Source: Alphaproteobacteria bacterium UBA6324 (GTDB lineage: Bacteria > Pseudomonadota > Alphaproteobacteria > CAAGCB01 > CAG-977). Taken from it: a DNA stretch of 64,000 nt. A program made the translations under genes and the position numbers. The notes beneath the pieces are model-generated. The model was given only the letters and a program-made list of their open reading frames with translations. It did not search any database and was not told the DNA's origin. The stretch spans positions 40,016 through 104,015 of the forward strand of contig DJSW01000015.1 in the NCBI GenBank assembly GCA_002439085.1, in the 5' to 3' direction. Within the stretch, counting starts at the first letter, position 1. Each line of letters begins with the position of its first letter. Below are positions 1 to 8,690 of this stretch, piece by piece.

Positions 1-1
1 G

Positions 2-1657
2 CAGACCGATTTGTTCGGCGATGTGGTCGAAACACCGGAAACGCGCCAGATTCCCGTCAAAACCGCGATGGATCTGTTGAAACCCGTTTTGGAAAACAAG
101 GGGGTTTTGAAAATCGGCCACAACATCAAATACGACTGGCACGTCTTTTCAAACGAATGCGGCGAAATCGCCCTGTCCCCGATCGCCGACACGATGGTGA
201 TGTCCTATGATCTGGACGGGACGGCGCACCGCCACAACATGGACGATCTGGCGGCGATGTTCCTTGATTATCAAACGGTTTCCTACGCCGACGTTTGCGG
301 CGCGGGGCGCGCGAAAATCACGTTCGACAAAGTGGATTTGGAACGCGCGCGCGACTACGCCGCCGAAGACGCCGACATCACTTTGCGCCTGTATGATTTT
401 TTCAAAAAACGGTTGGAAAACGAAAAGGCCGTCGCCCTGTACGAAACGCTCGACCGGCCGTGCGTCGCCGTCCTGTACGCCATGGAACGCGCGGGCGTCA
501 AGGTTTGCGAACGCGAATTGGGCAAGCTGAGCGCGGATTTCGGCGAAAAAATGGCCGCCGTGGAACAAAAGGTTTTTGAACGGGCGGACGAAACGTTCAA
601 CCTGAATTCGCCCGCGCAGCTGGGACGGATTTTGTTTGAAAAACTGAACCTGCCCAAAGGCGTCAAAAGCAAAAAAACGGGCGCGTGGGGAACGGACGCC
701 GCCGTGTTGGAGGAATTGGCCGACGACGGATTCGACATCGCCCGCGACGTTTTGGAATACCGGATGTTTTCCAAACTGAAAAGCACCTACACCGACGCTT
801 TGCAGGCGCAGATCAACCCGAAAACGGGGCGCGTGCACACGACGTTCATGCAAACGGGAACATCAACGGGGCGACTGTCGTCCAACGATCCGAACCTGCA
901 GAACATCCCCGTGCGTCAGGATGAAGGCCGCGCCATACGCCGCGCTTTCATCGCCGAAAAGGGCAACGTCCTGCTGTCCGCCGACTATTCGCAAATCGAA
1001 TTGCGGCTGATGGCGCACGTCGCAGATGTCAAGGGGTTGAAAGACGCGTTCGCGCGCGGAATCGACATTCACGCCGCCACCGCGTCGCAGGTTTTCGGCG
1101 TCCCCGTCGAAGGCATGGATCCCATGATCCGCCGCCGCGCCAAAGCGATCAACTTCGGCATCATTTACGGCATTTCCGCGTTCGGATTGGCGCGCCAGCT
1201 GGGCATCGACCGCAAAGAGGCGCAGGATTACATCAACGCGTATTTCGCGCGCTATCCCGAAATCAAAACCTATATGGAACAAACCGTCGCCTTCGCCCGC
1301 GAAAACGGGTTCGTCGCGACCCCGTTCGGCCGCAAATGCGCCGTCGGCGACCTGCGCGACAAAAACGCCGCGAAACGGCAATTCGCCGAACGTTCCGCGA
1401 TCAACGCCCCGATTCAGGGCGGCGCGGCCGACATCATCAAAAAAGCGATGCTGCGCCTGACGCCCGCGCTGCGCGACGCCGGATTGTCCGCCCGCCCGTT
1501 GCTGCAAGTGCACGACGAACTGATCCTTGAGCTGCCGCGCGAAGAATCCGACGCCGCCCGCGAAACCGTCAAAAACGTGATGGAAAACGTCGTGTCCCTG
1601 TCCGTCCCCCTGATCGCCGAGGTCGGGATAGCGGACAACTGGGCCGACGCGCACTAA
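2..1657 (+). CDS. polA: DNA polymerase I, C-terminal part (5' end outside window)
   Basis: The reading frame is open from the first bases, so the 5' nuclease domain lies upstream of the window. What remains is the end of the 3'-5' exonuclease domain (KIGHNIKYDWH at about 110-145; AEDADITLRLY near 365) followed by a full family-A polymerase domain. Motif A (DYSQIELR) is near 982, motif B (RRRAKAINFGIIYG) near 1130-1170 and motif C (VHDE) at 1508-1519. The enzyme fills gaps and removes primers in replication and repair. The exonuclease-type residues suggest proofreading is kept, but the first exonuclease motif is outside the window. An esterase gene follows after 13 bases and may be co-transcribed. 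Confidence 0.97.
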   Translation, partial: QTDLFGDVVETPETRQIPVKTAMDLLKPVLENKGVLKIGHNIKYDWHVFSNECGEIALSPIADTMVMSYDLDGTAHRHNMDDLAAMFLDYQTVSYADVCGAGRAKITFDKVDLERARDYAAEDADITLRLYDFFKKRLENEKAVALYETLDRPCVAVLYAMERAGVKVCERELGKLSADFGEKMAAVEQKVFERADETFNLNSPAQLGRILFEKLNLPKGVKSKKTGAWGTDAAVLEELADDGFDIARDVLEYRMFSKLKSTYTDALQAQINPKTGRVHTTFMQTGTSTGRLSSNDPNLQNIPVRQDEGRAIRRAFIAEKGNVLLSADYSQIELRLMAHVADVKGLKDAFARGIDIHAATASQVFGVPVEGMDPMIRRRAKAINFGIIYGISAFGLARQLGIDRKEAQDYINAYFARYPEIKTYMEQTVAFARENGFVATPFGRKCAVGDLRDKNAAKRQFAERSAINAPIQGGAADIIKKAMLRLTPALRDAGLSARPLLQVHDELILELPREESDAARETVKNVMENVVSLSVPLIAEVGIADNWADAH

Positions 1658-1670
1658 GGAGGTTTTCTTA

Positions 1671-2432
1671 ATGATTGAAAAATTCGATTTTTTCTTTCCC
1701 GCCGCGGGGGAAAACAGGAAAATCCACCTGTACCTGCCCGACGATTACAACGAAACGGACGAACGCTATCCCGTCATGTATATGTTCGACGGACACAACT
1801 TGTTTTACGATTCGGACGCGACCTATGGCAAAAGCTGGGGGATGAAGGATTTTCTCGACCGTTGGGAAAAGAAAATCATCGTCGTCGGTCTGGAATGTTC
1901 CCACACGGGCAACGACCGGCTGCGCGAATACTGCCCCTATCATTGGGATTCGTTCGTCGGTCCGATCGACGGGACGGGCGACGACACCATGCGATGGATC
2001 GTCAACGATGTCAAACCGTTCATCGACGCCGATTTCCGCACTTGGCCGCACCGCGCGGCGACCGGTATAGGCGGCAGCTCGATGGGCGGATTGATGGCGC
2101 TGTACGCCGCGATCCGCTATAACGCCGTGTTTTCAAAGGCCGCCTGCGTGTCGTCCGCCATCGGGTTTTGCGGCAAACAGCTGCGCGCCGCGATTCAGGA
2201 ATGCCCCATGGACGCGGACACCAAGGTTTTCCTCAGCTGGGGATCGAACGAAAGCGGTTCCCCGCGCGGCAAAGCGATCGCCAACGCGTGCAACAAATCC
2301 ATTAACGATCATTTGTACCGCAAAGGCGTCCAGCCCTATATGTTCCGGCAGATCGGCGGCCGCCATTGCGAAGCCGATTGGGAAAAACAAGTGCCGTTGT
2401 TTATGAACTGGCTGTGGCTGGACAGAATCTGA
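1671..2432 (+). CDS. Putative esterase (alpha/beta hydrolase, Fes/esterase-D like)
   Basis: A 253-residue protein of the putative-esterase superfamily (enterochelin esterase/esterase D type). It starts with a beta-rich stretch, then has YPVMYMFDGHN near residues 38-48, the nucleophile elbow GGSSMGG at about residues 135-141 and a late histidine in GGRHCEADW. These fit a Ser-His-acid hydrolase. There is no signal peptide, so it is probably cytosolic. A strong AAGGAGG ribosome site lies 8 bases before the ATG. Substrate cannot be told from sequence; acylated small molecules or siderophore esters are possible but no siderophore genes are nearby. It follows polA closely. Confidence 0.8.
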   Translation: MIEKFDFFFPAAGENRKIHLYLPDDYNETDERYPVMYMFDGHNLFYDSDATYGKSWGMKDFLDRWEKKIIVVGLECSHTGNDRLREYCPYHWDSFVGPIDGTGDDTMRWIVNDVKPFIDADFRTWPHRAATGIGGSSMGGLMALYAAIRYNAVFSKAACVSSAIGFCGKQLRAAIQECPMDADTKVFLSWGSNESGSPRGKAIANACNKSINDHLYRKGVQPYMFRQIGGRHCEADWEKQVPLFMNWLWLDRI

Positions 2433-2442
2433 TTTCACCATA

Positions 2443-2482
2443 AAAACAAAAAAAAGCCCCTGCCGGACGCGCCGACAGGGGT
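2443..2482 (-). terminator. Intrinsic terminator after flgE
   Basis: Inverted repeat CCCCTGCCGG (2458-2467) and CCGACAGGGG (2473-2482) with one mismatch. On the minus strand it is followed by a run of eight T, so it ends the flgE transcript. There is no T run on the plus side. Confidence 0.8.
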
Positions 2483-2511
2483 AAAGGAAGAATGATTTTT
2501 TATCAAAGGGA

Positions 2512-5500
2512 CTACCGCTTGATGGTCAGCAGTTCCTCCAACATGGAATCCGCGGTGGTGATGATCTTCGACGCGGCGGAATAGGCGCGCTGGGTCGTGA
2601 TCATATCCGTGAATTCCTCGGCGATATCGACGGTGGAATCTTCCAGCGCGTTGGCCGAAATGACGCCCGCGCCGCCTTCGCCCGCCGTGCGCAGCGTGGC
2701 GTTGCCCGACGATGTCGTTTCGATGTACGCGTTGCCGGTCAGGGCTTCCAACGCGTTGGCGTCAACAAACGTCGCCAGCGGGATCTGCGCGATCGCGCGG
2801 GTTTCGCCGTTGTCGAAAATCGCGGTGACGATGCCGTCTTCGGAAATCGAAACGCCGGTGTAGGAACCGTACTTTGCGCCGTCCTGCGTGACAAAGTTCG
2901 TCGTGAACTTGCCCGCCAGCTGGGTCAGGCCGTTCGCCGTCCCCGTGTCGCCGATGTACAGGTTGATCTGCGAGCTTTCGTAATAGTTGCCGGTCATGTC
3001 GCTGGCGCCGTTCGCCCATTCCAGCGCGATCTTGTCGGTGTTGATCGCCTTGGGCGTGCCGTCGGCGTTGAAACTGACCGCGGGGATCAGCGATCCGCTC
3101 TGCGCGTTTTCGACGTTGTTGAACGAAAACGTGTTCGTCAGCACCAGCATCCCGTCGGTGTCCGGCTGGTTCAGCTGTTTGCCGTTGTCTTTGCCGACCA
3201 CGTCCAGCGCCGTGCCGATGCCCTTTTGCGACAGGGATGTCGCGCCGGTTTCCGTCGTCGTCTGCGTGTTGTCAACGGTGAAATCCGTCGTTTGGATCGG
3301 ATAGCCGTCGAACGCGCTGACTTCGGCCTTGGCGCCGTTCTGCTTGTCGGCGATGTTCGCTTTTTCGCACAAAGCCGTCATCATGCCGATCGCCGTGACG
3401 TTGTCGGTCATCGTGCCGAACCCTTGGTTGGTCGCGTTGTCGGAATCCACAACGTACCCCGTCAGGGTCAGCGTGTCCGTGCCGTCGCTGATGCCGCCCA
3501 GCGCGTCGGCCAGATTGACCAGCGTCGCCGCCAGATCCGCGCCCAGCTGGATGTCCGTCGGGGCGGTCGGGGTCGCCGTGACCTTGCGCGTCGTCCCGTC
3601 GGCCAGCGTGATCACGGAACCGTCGGTCAGATTGGCGTTGAATTTGAACGTCTGCGTGTTGATATGCTTTCTGATATCAATGCTGGTGGACGTTTCGTCG
3701 GCCTTGGCGAACGTGTAGGTTTTGCCGCTGATCGTCACGTTTTTGCCGATATAGTCGGTGGCTTTCGTGCCCGTGAATTCCAGAACGGATTTTTTCAGTT
3801 CGGCCGTCCAGTCGGTTTGGTTCAGATAACCGTTCGACGAAACCATCGTCGCGCCGTTGACCTGAAAATAATTGCTCAGATCCGTCACGCCCGTCGTGTT
3901 CTGGTAATAGGCCTTGACCGTGTTGTACAGTTCGTTCATCACGGCGACGGGTGCGGCTTTCGTGCCGTCCTGTTCGGCGAACCCGTCGATGTTGACGGCG
4001 ATCGTGTCGTCATCCAAAACCGTACCGGATGCGATGCCTTTGACGAATTTGAAGTTTTTCGCCGTACCGCCCGCGATGTCGCCGATCGTGACGAACTGGT
4101 TGGCATAGGCCGCGACGCTGGTCGTTTGGAACGTGATCGACGCGGAATCGCCCGAATTGACCAGAATGTTCGCCCCCGTCGATGTCGGATTGATTTCCAG
4201 CGTCGAACCGGACGCGACGTAACGGGTGTAGTCGGGTTCGTTGTCGTTGATGCTCTGTTTCAACAGGCTGACCAGCTTGACCGTGTCGATCTTGCCCGTC
4301 GCGTTGTTGATCAGGTTGGCGATATTGACCGTGACGACGCCGTCGGTCGTTTCGGCTTCGACATCGCGGAACACATAGATGTTCTGGCCGATCGTGACGG
4401 ATTTATCCAGATAGTCCGCCAGATTGTCGCTGGAAAAGTCGATACGGGCGGTGTTTTTAACGTCCCAGTCGATTTCCGGCAGCTCGAATTCGCCCGTCGA
4501 AATGCCCGTCACGGGGTCGGGATTCGTCGCGGATTGCAGACAGGCCGTTGTCGAAACCTTGAATTTTACGGACGAACCGCCGGTGGATTGCTGGACTTCG
4601 ATCGTCGTGCCGTCCGCGCCGACGGTGAAACGTCCCGCGCTGGGCAGGGTTGCCTGAATCACGTCGTTGAATTTTTCAACGGCGTCCGCGACGGTCACGA
4701 TGCCGGAACTCAAATCGACCGGAACGACGACTTCGTTCGCTTTGGGCGAATAGCTGGTTGAACCGTCCTTGGTAAATTCAAAGACGTAGGTTTTGCCGTT
4801 CGTTTCCATCGAAATCGTGGAATGGTTCGTCGGAATGGACGTGAATTCCATCTGCGCGCGGGCGGAATAAACGTCCTGCGTCGCGTCGTTCGTCGTTTCG
4901 GCGGAACTGTAGGTGATCAACGTCGCCGCGCCCGACGGCATTCCGATGTCCAGCGACCACGTGCCGTTTTCCGTTTTTGTAAAGGTCAGTTTCGCATTGT
5001 GCGAATTGCCCAAGGAATCGTAAATCAAAACGGATGAGCTGTAACGGCCGCCGGCTTCGGGATTGGCGGGGTCGAACGCGGGGGCGTCGGCGGGCAGGTT
5101 CGCGCCAAACGAAATGTTCTGCGTTTCCTGCGCCGTGCCGCCGATCGTGTTCAAATTGATCGGGCGCATATTGGTCGAATCAATGATGTTGTCGTTGACG
5201 TAAACCGTCGAACCCGTCGAATCGGTGTAGGCTTTCATAAACATATTGTCGCCGATTTTGACCAGCGAAGCGTTTTCTTCGCCGTCAAAGGCCATCAGCG
5301 GCCACGCCTGCAGGTAATAACCGTTGTCGTTTTTCAAATATCCGTCCTGATCGACGCTGAAATTGCCGACGCGGGTATAGCTCCACAAATCGTCTTTGGA
5401 CGGCTGGGACGTGCCGGTCGTCACAAAAAAACCGTTGCCGGAAATGCCCATGTCCGTGGAATAGGACGTGGACGACAGCAACCCTTGAACGTCAACGCCG

Positions 5501-5700
5501 GCGCGGGTGCGGCATTGCACGCCGCCGCTGGTGTAGCGCGTGGACGATGTCTGTTTCGTCACCAGCGTTGAAAAGCTGGCGGAATTGGCCTTGTATCCGA
5601 CGGTGCTGACGTTGGCGATGTTGTCCGAAATGATGCTCATGGCGGACGACTGCGCGTTCAATCCCGAAACGCCGGATTTCAATGCTCCGAATAAACTCAT
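2512..5700 (-). CDS. flgE: Flagellar hook protein FlgE, unusually long
   Basis: The N-terminus has the rod/hook signature (LNAQSSAMSIISDNIANVSTVGYKA, about residues 14-38) and the C-terminus has the matching helix with TTQRAYSAASKI, which together form the D0/D1 core of hook subunits. At 1,062 residues it is more than twice the Salmonella hook protein (about 400) and longer than the Caulobacter one (about 590). The extra length lies in the middle as imperfectly repeated modules with the pattern Y-x-x-x-V-T-I-x-G-x-x-Y-x-F, which should project from the hook surface. It is last in fliK-flgD-flgE and is preceded by AAGGAG and an intercistronic hairpin. Exported by the flagellar type III apparatus. 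Confidence 0.95.
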   Translation of the reverse strand: MSLFGALKSGVSGLNAQSSAMSIISDNIANVSTVGYKANSASFSTLVTKQTSSTRYTSGGVQCRTRAGVDVQGLLSSTSYSTDMGISGNGFFVTTGTSQPSKDDLWSYTRVGNFSVDQDGYLKNDNGYYLQAWPLMAFDGEENASLVKIGDNMFMKAYTDSTGSTVYVNDNIIDSTNMRPINLNTIGGTAQETQNISFGANLPADAPAFDPANPEAGGRYSSSVLIYDSLGNSHNAKLTFTKTENGTWSLDIGMPSGAATLITYSSAETTNDATQDVYSARAQMEFTSIPTNHSTISMETNGKTYVFEFTKDGSTSYSPKANEVVVPVDLSSGIVTVADAVEKFNDVIQATLPSAGRFTVGADGTTIEVQQSTGGSSVKFKVSTTACLQSATNPDPVTGISTGEFELPEIDWDVKNTARIDFSSDNLADYLDKSVTIGQNIYVFRDVEAETTDGVVTVNIANLINNATGKIDTVKLVSLLKQSINDNEPDYTRYVASGSTLEINPTSTGANILVNSGDSASITFQTTSVAAYANQFVTIGDIAGGTAKNFKFVKGIASGTVLDDDTIAVNIDGFAEQDGTKAAPVAVMNELYNTVKAYYQNTTGVTDLSNYFQVNGATMVSSNGYLNQTDWTAELKKSVLEFTGTKATDYIGKNVTISGKTYTFAKADETSTSIDIRKHINTQTFKFNANLTDGSVITLADGTTRKVTATPTAPTDIQLGADLAATLVNLADALGGISDGTDTLTLTGYVVDSDNATNQGFGTMTDNVTAIGMMTALCEKANIADKQNGAKAEVSAFDGYPIQTTDFTVDNTQTTTETGATSLSQKGIGTALDVVGKDNGKQLNQPDTDGMLVLTNTFSFNNVENAQSGSLIPAVSFNADGTPKAINTDKIALEWANGASDMTGNYYESSQINLYIGDTGTANGLTQLAGKFTTNFVTQDGAKYGSYTGVSISEDGIVTAIFDNGETRAIAQIPLATFVDANALEALTGNAYIETTSSGNATLRTAGEGGAGVISANALEDSTVDIAEEFTDMITTQRAYSAASKIITTADSMLEELLTIKR
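3600..4840 (-). repeat. Imperfect internal modules in FlgE
   Basis: Four related segments start near 4820, 4400, 4100 and 3750 (100-140 residues apart). Each has a short strand ending in VTIG or similar, an aromatic-x-F pair (TYVFEF, IYVFRD, NFKFVK, TYTFAK) and then a VxVxI stretch. Similarity is at protein level only; the DNA has diverged. Confidence 0.6.
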
Positions 5701-5723
5701 GTCATTCTCCTTTTAGTTTGGTC

Positions 5724-5752
5724 TTTCCCGTTTCTGTTCTGAAACGGAAAAG
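5724..5752 (-). promoter_or_regulatory. Intercistronic hairpin between flgD and flgE
   Basis: Stem of 11-12 pairs with one mismatch (plus-strand arms 5724-5734 and 5741-5752, six-base loop). No U run follows on the minus strand, so it is not a normal terminator. It could stabilise or process the flgE part of the transcript, which must be highly expressed; this role is inferred. Confidence 0.5.
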
Positions 5753-5787
5753 GTGCTTTGCGCCGGATTATTCTTTCCGACTTTGTT

Positions 5788-6528
5788 TTAAACCGTTTGC
5801 GTCGCATCGTCCGACGCGTCGCCGGACGCGTCCGGCTGTTGTTTGTCCGGCGCGTGAATCGCCAGAATGCTGTTCATATCGACGGCGACATCGCCCATAC
5901 CGATCGCGACCGTGCTGCCGTCATAGGCGACGCCCGTGACTTTTCCGAACACCGTTTTTTGAACCTCGACCGTCGAACCGGTCGAATCGATCGCCGTGAC
6001 GACCAGAACATAAGCGCCGTCTTCCAACTGGTTGCCGTTGTTGTCCTTGCCGTCCCACGTCATTTCATGACGACCGGAGGAACGTTCCACGCCGGTGAAC
6101 GTTTTGACGTAATTGCCCGACGCGTCTTTGATCGCGACGACGCAGGACGCCGCGTCCGCGCCAAGGATGTAGGAAAATTTCGCGCTTCCGTCCTGCAGCG
6201 GCAGGTAATCGCTCAACGCCTGCACGGTCTGATCCATATAGCTGATCGCCTGCGTCGCCATGCTGTTGACGTTCTGCGCGACGATCGTTTCCAGATATTC
6301 GTTGCTTTGGATGCTTTGTTCGACCTGCGCGTATTGAACCAGCTGGTTGGTGTATTCGCTGGTGTCCATGGGGTCGAGGGGATCCTGATATTTCAACTGC
6401 TGCGTCAACAGGTACAGGAACGCTTCCATATCGTCGAACAACTGTGTTTTCGACGACGCCGAATCCTTTCCCGATGTCTGCGCGTTGGTCAACACGTCCA
6501 AACCGCTGATGGATGATGTGTCCGCCAT
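5788..6528 (-). CDS. flgD: Flagellar hook-cap (hook assembly) protein FlgD
   Basis: A 246-residue protein with the conserved FlgD N-terminal core: MEAFLYLLTQQLKYQDPLDPMD (about residues 34-55) then QLVQYAQVEQS. The C-terminal half has the Ig-like/tudor FlgD fold, with HEMTWDGKDNNGNQLEDGAYV being the FLN-type turn. FlgD caps the growing hook and lets FlgE subunits polymerise; it is exported through the flagellum and discarded. It starts 13 bases after the fliK stop with GGGAGGATT as ribosome site. The acidic, D/A-rich tail after about residue 225 looks unstructured. Identification is firm from motifs and neighbours. Confidence 0.93.
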   Translation of the reverse strand: MADTSSISGLDVLTNAQTSGKDSASSKTQLFDDMEAFLYLLTQQLKYQDPLDPMDTSEYTNQLVQYAQVEQSIQSNEYLETIVAQNVNSMATQAISYMDQTVQALSDYLPLQDGSAKFSYILGADAASCVVAIKDASGNYVKTFTGVERSSGRHEMTWDGKDNNGNQLEDGAYVLVVTAIDSTGSTVEVQKTVFGKVTGVAYDGSTVAIGMGDVAVDMNSILAIHAPDKQQPDASGDASDDATQTV

Positions 6529-6541
6529 GGCTTAATCCTCC

Positions 6542-8521
6542 CTATACTCTGATATTCAAGGCGTAAAGCCCCGAATCCGCCGCTTCGTCCGCGACATCGC
6601 CCGTTGCGGCGTCCGCCCCGTCCGCGGTTTCCCGCCGCCCGTTTTCACCGCGGCGGCCGTCGTCGTCGAACCGTTCGCCGCGATAGTTGAACGAAAACGA
6701 TTCGTCGTTCATATTAAATCCGCTGTCCGCCAAAGACTGCTTCAACCCGTCCAGATCGGCGCGCAGCAAATCGACCGTTTCCGACCGCGCGCCGGACAGG
6801 ACGGCTTTCATATTGCCATCTTTGTCGATTTCCAAATGCACTTTGATCGTGCCCAGCTCCTTGTGCTTCACAATAACGTCGATCTTGTCCAAACCGGCTT
6901 TCAACGCCTTTTTGATGCTGACTTTGATCTGGTCGGCCACTTCGCGGGCAGGCGCGTGCTTCACCGCCGGCGCCGCCTCGGAAACCGCCTTGCCTTTCAA
7001 TCCCTGATGAACGGCGGCGAAAGGCTGCCCCGCGGGCGCGGACGAAACGGGGGCGGCGGCAGCCGTCTGCGATCCGTTTTCGGCGGTTGTGTCGGCGGCG
7101 GCGAAATTTTGCGCCGTCTGCTCAACGGGCAAAGGAACGACGTTTCCGTTCTCGCCCGCCGCCGGACGTTCGGCCGCCTGCTGTTGACGCGGCGCCGCTT
7201 TGTCGAACGATTTGACCGCCGCCTGTTCGACCGGACGAACCGCCTGTTCCGATTCCACACCGAACAGCGAAACCGTGTTTTCCTCCGGCGTCGCGACCGT
7301 TTTGCGCGGCGCGGCGTCCCGCTGTTTCAACGCATGATGTTCCGGCGCGGCCTGCGCAACGGGTGCGTTTATTTCAACGCTGATCGCGATTTTCACATCG
7401 GACGGCAAACGGCGCGCCAAATCCTCCGCCTGACGACGCGTCCGCGCGTCCGCCGTTTGATCGAAATCAAAGAACCGATCCTGAAAATCAACCGCATCCG
7501 CCGTAACGGGGGCGTTGTTTTCCGCCTGAAGAACCGGACGTTTTTCCACTGTTTTTTCCGAATGATCCGGAACAGCGGCAACAGCTGGCGTTTCCGATTT
7601 TATTTCAGCGACCGACGCATCGACAACCTCGGCCGCTTTCGCCAACCGCGGCTTGACCTGTTCGGGAACGGCCGCTTCATTGTTTTCCACCGGCGCGGCG
7701 AAGTCAGCATCCGGACGAACAACAACCGCTTCCGGCGTTTTTACAACAGGCGTGTTTTCCGCAGTTTTTATGACGCTTTGTTCCGGAACGGCGATCGGCA
7801 AATTTTGCATAACGGGCGCATCGTCGCCGTCCGTTTCCGCCCGATCCGCGATTTGCCCGACCGACGCGGCCGTTTCGGCCACCCGCGATGCGGCAACCGT
7901 TTCTGGCGCGGGAGCGTTATTCACCGCCCCCTGCAGAGCCGCGTGAATCAAAATATCCGCCGCCGTCAATTCGTCCGCGGGAACCGAACGCGCTTCGCCG
8001 CTGTCCCGATCGACCGGCGCGGCGACCGTTTCAAACACGGGAAAAGCGGATTGATCAACCGTTCCCGCCCCGTCCGTTTGCGGCACGACGATCACTTGCG
8101 CCGCCGACGCTTCGACATTCTTTTCCGGCACGGGAATCTTTTGCCCATTCGCAGCCACATCCGCCGCGGCGGTTTGAACCGGACGGTCTTCGTTCGTTTT
8201 TTCACAGGCGCGGGTGCGTTTCAAATGAATCTTCACGACCCTGACGTTTTCCGACGCGCCGCTTTTCGTCCTGAAATCCTTCATGGCGGACGAATTGTCG
8301 GCGCGCGCGCTCATATTGCTGAAAAAAGTTTCGGCGCTTTTTTCCGTTTTGCCGGAACGCACCTGATCCAACACTTTCAGGAACGCCTCGCCCGTTTTCA
8401 TGGCGTCGCCCGATTTTGACGCCTGCGCGGCCGCGTTCGATTCGGCGGCGGAAAACGGCGTTTCCAACCCCGCCGCGTTCGGCGTCGTACTCATCAAAAA
8501 ATTAAAAGCGGACAAATCCAT
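6542..8521 (-). CDS. fliK: Flagellar hook-length control protein FliK
   Basis: The last 150 residues match the FliK C-terminal domain (hydrophobic LDKIDVIVKHKELGTIKVHLEIDKDG, then LLRADLDGLKQSLADSGF), which switches the export gate from hook to filament substrates. The N-terminal 480 residues are A/V/E/P-rich and low complexity, as expected for the molecular ruler. I place the start at the ATG at 8521: it has AAGGGAAC upstream, lies about 30 bases after a sigma-54 promoter and begins MDLSAFNFL. The frame extends upstream to 8665 but that would pass through the promoter. First gene of fliK-flgD-flgE; 659 residues, long like its hook subunit partner. Confidence 0.88.
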   Translation of the reverse strand: MDLSAFNFLMSTTPNAAGLETPFSAAESNAAAQASKSGDAMKTGEAFLKVLDQVRSGKTEKSAETFFSNMSARADNSSAMKDFRTKSGASENVRVVKIHLKRTRACEKTNEDRPVQTAAADVAANGQKIPVPEKNVEASAAQVIVVPQTDGAGTVDQSAFPVFETVAAPVDRDSGEARSVPADELTAADILIHAALQGAVNNAPAPETVAASRVAETAASVGQIADRAETDGDDAPVMQNLPIAVPEQSVIKTAENTPVVKTPEAVVVRPDADFAAPVENNEAAVPEQVKPRLAKAAEVVDASVAEIKSETPAVAAVPDHSEKTVEKRPVLQAENNAPVTADAVDFQDRFFDFDQTADARTRRQAEDLARRLPSDVKIAISVEINAPVAQAAPEHHALKQRDAAPRKTVATPEENTVSLFGVESEQAVRPVEQAAVKSFDKAAPRQQQAAERPAAGENGNVVPLPVEQTAQNFAAADTTAENGSQTAAAAPVSSAPAGQPFAAVHQGLKGKAVSEAAPAVKHAPAREVADQIKVSIKKALKAGLDKIDVIVKHKELGTIKVHLEIDKDGNMKAVLSGARSETVDLLRADLDGLKQSLADSGFNMNDESFSFNYRGERFDDDGRRGENGRRETADGADAATGDVADEAADSGLYALNIRV

Positions 8522-8523
8522 TC

Positions 8524-8560
8524 GAGTGTTCCCTTGCGTAAAACAAAAGCCCGAACACTC
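8524..8560. repeat. Inverted repeat between fliK promoter and start codon
   Basis: Perfect 8-base arms GAGTGTTC (8524-8531) and GAACACTC (8553-8560) 21 bases apart. The outer arm spans roughly -8 to +1 of the predicted start, the inner arm is just before the ATG. It may be a protein-binding site or chance. Confidence 0.4.
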
Positions 8561-8562
8561 AG

Positions 8563-8580
8563 ATGCAACACCCGTGCCAA
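8563..8580 (-). promoter_or_regulatory. Sigma-54 (-24/-12) promoter of the fliK-flgD-flgE operon
   Basis: On the minus strand the bases read TTGGCACG-GGTG-TTGCAT, matching the RpoN consensus TGGCACG-N4-TTGCA with the correct ten bases between the GG and GC pairs. Predicted start of transcription is about 8553, giving a leader of about 32 bases to the fliK ATG. Sigma-54 control of hook genes is known in Caulobacter. Confidence 0.85.
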
Positions 8581-8690
8581 ATTTTAAAACCGGAAAAACC
8601 TCTCGCCGCTTTTTTCCGAATCGGATGATTTCCGGAACGCGAAGTGGTATCATATTCGCGTTCAATCATTTCAATGAAAGGATTCCGAAT

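Noticed and set aside
3226..4761. Plus-strand 511-codon frame opposite flgE
   Set aside because: Shadow of flgE; it has an R/V/D/G-rich product with no signature or ribosome site.
6836..8419. Plus-strand 527-codon frame opposite fliK
   Set aside because: Shadow of the low-complexity fliK gene; product is R/F/N-rich without any motif.
8522..8665. N-terminal extension of FliK by 48 residues
   Set aside because: It would place the sigma-54 promoter inside the gene; the ATG at 8521 has a good ribosome site.
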